Source: Caprella mutica (taxonomy: Eukaryota > Arthropoda > Malacostraca > Amphipoda > Caprellidae). Taken from it: a stretch of DNA of 64,000 nucleotides. Position 1 is the first letter of the stretch; each line of letters starts with the position of its first letter. The notes under the pieces are model-generated. The model was given only the letters and a program-made list of their open reading frames with translations. It ran no database searches and was not told the origin of the DNA. Shown piece by piece: positions 55,930-64,000 of this stretch. The DNA lies in NCBI GenBank assembly GCA_947561585.1, contig CANNZV010000430.1:310001-374000 (forward strand), given 5' to 3'. Position numbers and translations under genes: made by a program.

Positions 55930-56275
55930 TGCAACAATATGTGATTAGACCCCTATTCTCGCCCGTTAGCTAAGACTGAGCAGATTATTAGGTTCCTGCC
56001 TATAAGAGAGAAATTAAGTTGCTTAGAGAAGACATGTGATTGTAGAACTAGGGTCCGGTCTATCGAGTCGGACTTGAGCGTCTTTTTCTTGCATCCAGAA
56101 TTGTTCAACTTTTTGCCTCTTGCAACGTGCGTCCAAAAGACGCATTTGTGCCCAGAGTTAACGATATTTTGGGGTTTTGCGTTAGCTGACGCATGTCAAA
56201 AAGACGTGCGTCAATTCAGTTTAGTCCTGAAAGGTAGGCGCAAAGATAGGCTCCTGTCTATCTTCGGCTAGCACC
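55930..56275. mobile_element. Hairpin-rich segment, possible foldback element
   Basis: TGCGTCCAAAAGACGCA (about 56128-56144) and GACGCATGTC...GACGTGCGTC (about 56189-56213) form stems. CTAGGGTCCGGTCTATC near 56048 loosely mirrors GATAGGCTCCTGTCTATC near 56245. It is GC-richer than the flanks. The plus frame 56074-56271 is not recognised. Confidence 0.4.
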
Positions 56276-56596
56276 ACCTGGCTGCTCTTCAAGTCAACCA
56301 TAAACTTTGTATGTATAGTATGATTAGAATTGTGAAGTGAACCAGAACCGCATTCATTCGTCATCATATAACTAAATTCAAAGTTATACCACCATTGGAG
56401 AGAGTGAGAGGAAATGATTAGAATGTCTCTCACTCAGTCAGTCTTTCAGTCTCACAATGACTCTCTCAGACTGTCTCCCAGTCAGTCCCTCAGTCCCAAA
56501 TGGTTCAACGAAGTAACTAAGTTACTGAAAGTTTGTCAAGAAGTTCAAAGTAACTATTAACTCTTCCTTAAACCAGTAGAATGATGTGTCGTATGG

Positions 56597-56830
56597 TGAT
56601 TATATGTACCAGACGCCACCTACCATTAGTCTTAGTACCTATTATGGTACTTGTATGTACCATACAACACCTACCATTAGTCTTAGTACCTATTATGGTA
56701 CTTGTATGTACCATACAACACCTACCATTAGTCTTAGTACCTATTATGGTATTTGTATGTACCATACGACACCTACCATTAGTCTTAGTACCTATTATGG
56801 TATTTGTATGTACCATACGACACCTACCTC
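56597..56830. repeat. 51-bp minisatellite, about 4.5 copies
   Basis: The unit contains ACACCTACCATTAGTCTTAG and TACCTATTATGGTACTTGTA. It flows into the 20-bp array below, sharing ACACCTACC. Frames on both strands stay open because 51 is a multiple of three. Confidence 0.95.
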
Positions 56831-57235
56831 TACCTTTAGACACCTACCACTACCATTAGACACCTACCACTACCTATAGACACCTACCACTACCTTTAGA
56901 CACCTACCACTACCATTAGACACCTACCACTACCTTTAGACACCTACCACTACCATTAGACACCTACCACTACCATTAAACACCTACCACTATCATTAGA
57001 CACCTACCACTACCATTAAACACCTACCACTACCATTAGACACCTACCACTACCTTTAGACACCTACCACTACCATTAGACACCTACCACTACCATTAGA
57101 CACCTACCACTACCTTTAGACACCTACCACTACATTTAGACACCTACCGCTACCTTTAGACACCTACCACTACCTTTAGACACCTACCACTACCTTTAGA
57201 CACCTACCACTACCATTAGACACCTACCACCTTAA
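56831..57235. repeat. 20-bp minisatellite, about 20 copies
   Basis: The unit is ACACCTACCACTACCATTAG, alternating with ACCTTTAG. It appears derived from part of the adjacent 51-bp unit. Confidence 0.97.
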
Positions 57236-57960
57236 CATCGTATGGTATTTATTTGTACCACAGAGGCAAGAAAACTTTCAAAGTTTTTAGCCCTAATTAA
57301 TATCTCTCCTTCCAGTCACTTTCAATTAGTTCATCTTCGACTGAATTCAGGAAAAAGGAAAATGAAGAGTAACTTTATGGAATATATTTACTAAATCAGG
57401 CACTTACAGTGATTTGAAATAGTATACATTTGAAAATAAAGATATTTTTAATCATATTATGCCAAAAAAGTTCGCTATGTGCGCTGTCGCAGCTCTAAGT
57501 ACGAAAAATTGTATTTTTTTTCATAATTGAAAAAAATACATATAAATATAGCATGCGTAGTAAACTGCTAAATGTGAATACACATAATAATTCATAAATT
57601 TATATTAATATTTTGATTTGAACCTTCCAAATCACAGTGAAGGGTTAAAACAACCACCAATAAAAGTTTAAAAATACCCTATCAAATCATATCCTATTAT
57701 CGCGTGTGTACTAACATTACACAAAAAGTCTACGGAAGACTGCTCACCAGCCTTCAAATCCAGAACCTCTTTCTTATATCAGATAGATGTTATTTCTCCC
57801 GAGACACCAATGTCTAATAGGACATTTGTATATTGAAAAGAAAAACATCACTTTAAGAGATAGAAGATAGAGCAGAGCAATTAACTATTAAGAGATAATT
57901 AGAAAGATGCATTAGATCATTATTTTTTGGTAAAAAGAAAATAATGATATTTAAAATTTA
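57236..57960. other. Single-copy DNA with fragments of dispersed repeats
   Basis: CAGTGAAGGGTTAAAACAAC at 57635 matches the 38-bp unit at 12293-12575. AGGAAAATGAAGAGTAACTT at 57357 matches 39830. A very weak minus-strand exon candidate lies at 57748-57772 (see findings). Confidence 0.5.
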
Positions 57961-58645
57961 TGAAATTTTATAAATGCAATTTAGTACAAAAAATCTAAAT
58001 TCAAAAATGTTATTTTCTAAAAGTTTTTTGCATCATATTTCTTTGAAATACAAAACGATTGATAAAAAAGATATTGTTGTTACTAGTGTACGCGTGCCGT
58101 CAAAAATTACTCATTTTTCCTATATCAATTTTATGTACACTGATGGAAGTTCAATTTATGGTAAGAGTGACAGACATACAGACAGACAGACTTTATCACA
58201 ATTCTTATTGCCTTTTTTCTAAATGCAATAATAGAATCAAAGTCAAGTTAACACAAAATAGCTATTTTTCAGGAGAGGTATTTTAGTATTCATAATGTAC
58301 ATACATTTAATGGTATATCGTTAGGACATTCAGCCTCCGTAGCGGTCAATTTTTGTGCTAAAATTATGAAAGTACTACCAAAAAATCAACATTATTTAGA
58401 TTTATAGGATTATATGTATTACTCGATAATATATTTTTTTTTGTGTTTATGACGTTGTTCTTGCAAATGTGCAACAAGTGCATAGAGCTAAAAACTTCTC
58501 TGTGATAGTAGAGTGCAAAAGAAGTCCATTTTATGTGCCATAGATGTTCAAGAGGGGACCAACAAGGATTTATTTCCAATAAATTCTTCGGTAAGTAAAC
58601 ATGAGGAAGTCTGAATAAATAGCGAAGAAGTAGTGTGCGAAAAAG
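57961..58645. other. Non-coding, open frames not recognised
   Basis: Two overlapping plus-strand frames (57974-58222 and 58059-58286) share DNA in different frames and show no domain. CATACAGACAGACAGAC at about 58174 recalls the phrase at 43331. No exon is called. Confidence 0.4.
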
Positions 58646-58664
58646 ATTGATTTTCAGGAAAGAA

Positions 58665-59530
58665 AAAATATTTTGGTATTATTAAAAGATAATATTTGAA
58701 ATATTTTATAAACTTATTATATTTTGGTATTATTAAAAAATAATATTTCATATATTTTATAAACTTATTATATTTTGGTATTATTAAAAAATTATATTTT
58801 TTTGGGTGCAACGACAATTGGGTCCCAACAATTGGTCCCGCCGACAATTAGGCCCAAGACAATTGGGCCCCACGAAAATTGGGCCCTGGACAATTATGAC
58901 CACGACAATTGGGCCCCAAAACAATTAAGCCCAGAAAAAAATTGGGCAGAAGACACAATAAAGAAGTGTTACTTTGTGACAATATTATCTTTGAAATATG
59001 CTTTATATTATTCAAAAATATGTTTATATTTTATTAATTCGATTGATCATATACTTGATAAGGTAAATATTATCAAGACCCTTAAATCACATTTGGATAC
59101 TAATCTCATGTTTCAATGTAATGAAAATCCTTGAAGTATTTAAATAAGTCGTATTATTTTGAATATAATAAGAGTCGTATAATATATAGTAGTATAAAAA
59201 AATTGCCTTGGGGCCCAACTGTCGAAGCCCAATTGTCTTGGGCCCAATTTTCGGTCCACGAATATTTTAGTATATTAAAAAATATTTTGGTATATTAAAA
59301 ATATTATTTTGGTATAACTGAAAACAATATTTTAGTGTTATTTAAAAAAATTATTACGATATTATTTATAACTATTTTATTACTATTGTAAGCAATATTT
59401 TGGTATCAAAATATTACTATTTCAGTATCATTTAAAGATAATATTTTGGTAATATTAAAAAATAATATTTCAACATTATTAAAAAATAATATTTCAACAT
59501 TATTAAAAAATTCTATTTTTTGGTATTAGC
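58665..59530. mobile_element. Inverted GGGCCCAATTGTC element
   Basis: Between 58800 and 58950 the plus strand repeats ACAATTGGGCCC-like words about ten times. At 59208-59265 the complement occurs (GGGGCCCAACTGTCGAAGCC, CAATTGTCTTGGGCCC). Outside both lie TATTTTGGTATTATTAAAAA repeats. The arrangement suggests an element of at least 465 bp with subterminal repeat arrays. The plus frame at 58775-59134 spans it and is not recognised. Confidence 0.55.
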
Positions 59531-59790
59531 TATTAGAAAATAATTAATTAATCTATAAATAATATAATCTTAAATATCCAGAAAATTTATTCAGAATAAA
59601 ATATTCTAAGCACATTAACCAAGTACATTTAGAACATTTAATGATTAAAATGTTTTAAAGTAACTGAAATATTAGAAGTACTTTCCCTAGACTTTTATTT
59701 CAATATAGGTAAAATTATTTTAAAAGCTCTGATATAAATATTTATCATGTCAAATCTGCTCTAAAAGGAACATTTAAATATAATAAATTT
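59531..59790. other. AT-rich non-coding DNA
   Basis: No repeat, terminal repeat or open frame of note. Confidence 0.5.
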
Positions 59791-59793
59791 ATA

Positions 59794-59932
59794 TAGGGTA
59801 TGTTATGAGTTATCAGATTATTCTATATTATCGATCATATAAGAAAAAGTATATATTTATTACTATTAAATGTTATTTTAATTGCTATCCATATGATAAC
59901 TACAGGTGTCATTGATACCAATCATGGATGAA
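59794..59932. mobile_element. Family B foldback MITE, degenerate
   Basis: TAGGGTATGTTATGAGTTAT, then GATCATATAAGAAAAAG, then a decayed core (CTATCCATATGATAAC, GGTGTCATTGATACC). The right end is missing. Confidence 0.65.
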
Positions 59933-60680
59933 GTTTAAAAATCATGGATAATAGAAAAAATATTCATAACATTCAGGGAAAAAACTCTTGGTGAAATAAT
60001 AGCAACTTGCTATTTTTTGCGAAAAAATTATTTCATTGAAAGTTATCGAGAAAAATTTATTCAAATTTTATGTATTTTATTTATATTTTTAGCTCAACCT
60101 AACGCCTACAAAACACGAGTCTTTTTTTATACAAAGATGTGGAATGAAAAAAACGCTCAATCTAATTGGACATACAAAACACATACGATTATTCAGTCAT
60201 AGCGTTTTTTTCATGCACAATTTAGTCCACTGCTGCATGAAAAAAACCGCCCATGTGAAAAGGACATAAGAAGACAAATATGTATCCTTTTAAATACTAT
60301 ATTTTGCAGGATAATTTAGAAGTATTTTTCTCAAACGACCGGATTAACACAATGTACGTTTTCGTTAGTTAAGAACCATTGTAATTTTATTGTGTTTATT
60401 TTTCTTCTTCATTATTTAATATGCTTAGTTTTTCTATATATTACAGAAGATACTATGCAAGTAATTATTTTCGTACGTACTAATTATTTCAGCGCATAAA
60501 TGGTTGAAGTAAGAATTTCACAAGAGGTGTATAGTAACTGAAATAGTGGCATCAATTACCGCAGACTATTGGACAATTTCTACCTTGCCTTAATTAACAG
60601 GCGAATTCAATCAGGACACAGAAAATGAAATGAAGGAAACTACCATAGTTCAGACTCGTGTAATTCATATGTTGTGATGC
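59933..60680. other. Non-coding single-copy DNA
   Basis: GCGTTTTTTTCATGCA at 60202 and TGCATGAAAAAAACCGC at 60235 form a small stem. The plus frame 60017-60202 is not recognised. Confidence 0.45.
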
Positions 60681-60681
60681 G

Positions 60682-60836
60682 TAATGTAAGTGCAATTTTC
60701 GTGTTATCGGACAGTTTCACATTTTCGATCATATAAAAATATATATAAAAAATATAATTTTAATAGTATTATAATTTTTCAGGTTTTTTATATTATCGAA
60801 CATGTGAAACCGTCCGATAACTAAGAATTTACCCTA
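60682..60836. mobile_element. Family B foldback MITE
   Basis: CGTGTTATCGGACAGTTTCA near the left end is complementary to TGTGAAACCGTCCGATAACT near the right end. The terminal TTTACCCT is kept on the right. About 155 bp, A/T-rich loop. Confidence 0.75.
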
Positions 60837-61086
60837 AAACTAATTTTTCATGGAAATAAATTTCCAAATTTTATAGATTTTTTTTTATCAAAATTCAAAA
60901 TTTATTAAAGTTGAAAATAAATTTTGTTCGATAAATTCAACAAAAATTTTTTTCGCAAAAAATGTTCAGTAAAATTTCTTAAGTTAATTTTAAAATTTTC
61001 ACAAAATTTACCATCAATTATCATTTCAATCGAACATTGTACAAACAAGCAAATTATTTTTTAGCTAGTGTTACAGACACCCAGCA

Positions 61087-61245
61087 ATCAAAAAAATGAG
61101 CACCAGCACCATTTAATGAGCACCAGCACCAATTAATGAGCACCAGCACCATTTAATGAGCACCAGCACCATTTAATGAGCACCAGCGCCAGTTAATGAG
61201 CACCAGCACAAGTTAATGAGCACCAGCACCAATTAATGAGCATTC
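61087..61245. repeat. 20-bp minisatellite, 8 copies
   Basis: The unit is ATGAGCACCAGCACCATTTA, with ACCAATTA and GCCAGTTA variants. Confidence 0.96.
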
Positions 61246-61448
61246 ATAGCTTCTTTTCTCATTTCCAAATACAATAGTAAGTATAGCAATTTAATTAATG
61301 AATTCTCACGGCAAATGGAATTTAGATTGAGGAATTTGAAGAGTAATATCCGCGGATTAATGAACTGGCAGGTTTGCATGCTGTATTGTTATTAGGAATT
61401 GCTATCATTGCAGTTACCGTATTAATGGAGATAACATAAAATTATCTG

Positions 61449-61503
61449 TAGGGTAAATTCAGAGTTATCGGACTAATCCACATTTTCGATCATCTAAGGT
61501 AGA
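61449..61503. mobile_element. Family B terminal fragment
   Basis: TAGGGTAAATTCAGAGTTAT, then CGGACTAATCCACATTTTCG and ATCATC. Only one end remains. The 25-bp array begins 30 bp later. Confidence 0.65.
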
Positions 61504-61530
61504 ACTGTTTAATTAGTTAATTAGCTATAA

Positions 61531-62972
61531 CCCTCTATCTATGGTCCCACTATAACCCTCTATCTATGGCCCCACTATAACCCTCTATCTATGGCCCCAC
61601 TATAACCCTCTATCTATGGCCCCACTATAACCCTCTATCTATGGCCCCACTATAACCCTCTATCTATGGCCCCACTATAACCCTCTATCTATGGCCCCAC
61701 TATAACCCTCTATCTATGGCCCCTCTATCTATGGCCCCACTATAACCCTCTATCTATGGCCCCACTATAACCCTCTATCTATGGCCCCACTATAACCCTC
61801 TATCTATGGCCCCACTATAACCCTCTATCTATGGCCCCACTATAACCCTCTATCTATGGCCCCACTATAACCCTCTATCTATGGCCCCACTATAACCCTC
61901 TATCTATGGCCCCACTATAACCCTCTATCTATGGCCCCACTATAACCCTCTATCTATGGCCCCACTATAACCCCCTATCTATGGCCCCACTATAACCCTC
62001 TATCTATGGCCCCACTATAACCCTCTATCTATGGCCCCACTATAACCCTCTATCTATGGCCCCACTATAACCCTCTATCTATGGCCCCACTATAACCCTC
62101 TATCTATGGCCCCTCTATCTATGGCCCCACTATAACCCTCTATCTATGGCCCCACTATAACCCTCTATCTATGGCCCCACTATAACCCTCTATCTATGGC
62201 CCCACTATAACCCTCTATCTATGGCCCCACTATAACCCTCTATCTATGGCCCCACTATAACCCTCTATCTATGGCCCCACTATAACCCCCTATCTATGGC
62301 CCCACTATAACCCTCTATCTATGGCCCCACTATAACCCTCTATCTATGGCCCCACTATAACCCTCTATCTATGGCCCCACTATAACCCTCTATCTATGGC
62401 CCCTCTATCTATGGCCCCACTATAACCCTCTATCTATGGCCCCACTATAACCCTCTATCTATGGCCCCACTATAACCCTCTATCTATGGCCCCACTATAA
62501 CCCTCTATCTATGGCCCCACTATAACCCTCTATCTATGGCCCCACTATAACCCTCTATCTATGGCCCCACTATAACCCTCTATCTATGGCCCCACTATAA
62601 CCCTCTATCTATGGCCCCACTATAACCCTCTCTCTATGGCCCCACTATAACCCTCTATCTATGGCCCCACTATTACCCTCTATCTATGGCCCCACTATTA
62701 CCCTCTATCTATGGCCCCATTATAACCCCCTATCTATGGCCCCACTATTACCCTCTATCTATGGCCCCACTATAACCCCCTATCTATGGCCCCACTATAA
62801 CCCCCTATCTATGGCCCCACTATAACCCTCTATCTATGGCCCCACTATAACCATCTATCTATGGCCCCACTATAACCCTCTCTCTATGGCCCCACTATAA
62901 CCCTCTCTCTATGACCCCACTATAACCCTCTATCTATGGCCCCACTATAACCCTCTACCTATGGCCCCACTA
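61531..62972. repeat. 25-bp minisatellite, about 58 copies
   Basis: The unit contains CCCTCTATCTATGGCCCCAC then TATAA. Three units (near 61721, 62111, 62401) lack CACTATAACC, giving GGCCCCTCTATC; these shortened units are about 390 and 290 bp apart, suggesting block duplication. Variation (CCCCCTATC, TATTACC) rises toward the right end. The core is close to that of 6472-6875. Confidence 0.98.
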
Positions 62973-63106
62973 AATAACTCCCCGGTTGCTAGAAGATAAT
63001 AAAATAGTCTAAAGTGGCAGTAAAAGCAACAAGTATGACTGGCAGTGAATCTTTGAGTTAGCAACTGTGGATTTATTCAAGCGGTACTTCTCTCTGTAGA
63101 ATGTGA

Positions 63107-63394
63107 ACATGAATGTGAGCATATCACATGAATGTGAGCATATCACATGAATGTGAGCATATCACATGAATGTGAGCATATCACATGAATGTGAGCATAT
63201 CACATGAATGTGAGCATATCACATGAATGTGAGCATATCACATGAATGTGAGCATATCACATGAATGTGAGCATATCACATGAATGTGAGCATATCACAT
63301 GAATGTGCGCATATCACATGAATGTGAGCATACCACATGAATGTGAGCATACCACATGAATGTGAGCATACCACATGAATGTGAGCATATCACA
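63107..63394. repeat. 19-bp minisatellite, about 15 copies
   Basis: The unit is CACATGAATGTGAGCATAT. Variants CATACC cluster in the last third. TCACAT-GA-ATGTGA is an inverted repeat across unit borders. Confidence 0.97.
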
Positions 63395-63401
63395 TTTTAG
63401 A

Positions 63402-63595
63402 TATTGTATAAAAATAATATAACATTATTTACATTATTTGTGTAACCATATAAAAATAATGTAACATTATTTACATTATTTGTGTAACCATATAAAAATA
63501 ATATAACATTATTTACATTATTTGTGTAACCATATAAAAATAATATAACATTATTTACATTATTTGTGTAACCATATAAAAATAATGTAACATTC
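63402..63595. repeat. 42-bp minisatellite, about 4.5 copies
   Basis: The unit contains TAACATTATTTACATTATTT and GTGTAACCATATAAAAATAA. 42 bp is 14 codons, so the minus frame 63397-63642 (LFLYGYTNNVNNV) stays open; no gene is inferred. Confidence 0.95.
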
Positions 63596-63599
63596 GCGT

Positions 63600-64000
63600 C
63601 AGTACCACATTTACAAGGTTGTTTCTGTAAATGTTTATTCATTTTAATCCATTATAACTACATAAAATGTGGAGAGATTTCCCCTTCTTTTTATGAATGC
63701 AGTCATGTTGAAAAAGTTTATTTTAACATTCTATCGCTGTGTGTGGAACAATAACATTAAATAAAGCAGATTGAGGTGGTATTACGCTAATCTGTTTATC
63801 AGATGAAATAAAAAGATTTGATAATTCGAGTGTAAATTGAAAATGCAAATAATATTATAATGAAGAACAGTGGCAGAGTATAAAAAAGTTACTAAAGTGA
63901 AACTACTGAGTTATGAAGTATTGGTTTCTTCATATCCCAGGTGCACTAGATAGTTTTCTATGATTGAAATCATAGAAAACTATTGCCCTTGAGGGATAAC
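63600..64000. other. Single-copy DNA with a hairpin at the end
   Basis: ATAGTTTTCTATGA (about 63951) and TCATAGAAAACTAT (about 63970) form a perfect 14-bp stem with a 6-base loop. No gene is recognised before the window ends. Confidence 0.6.

Overview
This is animal nuclear DNA. It is AT-rich and packed with minisatellites and short foldback transposons, and it holds only a few short, GC-richer coding islands with GT-AG splice sites. Nothing prokaryotic is present: no operons, Shine-Dalgarno-led genes or CRISPR arrays. The species cannot be read from the window. An invertebrate, probably an arthropod, fits the protein and the repeat landscape; a hemipteran insect is a guess.

The only gene I can support lies on the minus strand at 45418-54010. 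Four exons (53898-54010, 52939-53037, 47061-47215, 45418-45598) join in frame with correct phases into about 182 residues of spectrin-type triple helix. From memory of the family these match the rod of dystrophin, roughly from the end of repeat 20 through repeat 21 to the start of repeat 22 in human numbering. The gene continues beyond both ends of this block. I found no convincing further exon in the 45 kb downstream or the 10 kb upstream, so the rest of the window is probably dystrophin intron, or intron plus intergenic DNA.

Layout. 1-6.9 kb: A/T-rich DNA, a 76-copy 17-bp array, a foldback element, an 80-bp higher-order array and two opposed arrays. 7-9 kb: a 23-bp array. 9-20 kb: MITEs and many short arrays. 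20-31 kb: arrays at 21-23.8 kb, SINE-like copies, a 73-bp array and a splice-donor-like array. 31-33 kb: a MITE split by a foldback element. 33.3-37.4 kb: a 4-kb array of 17-bp hairpin-forming units. 38-45 kb: seven further arrays. 45.4-54 kb: the dystrophin exons, one intron of which is about 98% a 30-bp minisatellite. 54.7-64 kb: an array of CACGTG units and further arrays, including a 1.4-kb 25-bp array.

The long open reading frames in the window almost all come from arrays whose unit is a multiple of three bases; I do not regard them as genes. The strongest themes are a conserved muscle gene broken up by satellite-filled introns, and several arrays whose unit can be traced to a MITE end or to single-copy sequence elsewhere in the window.
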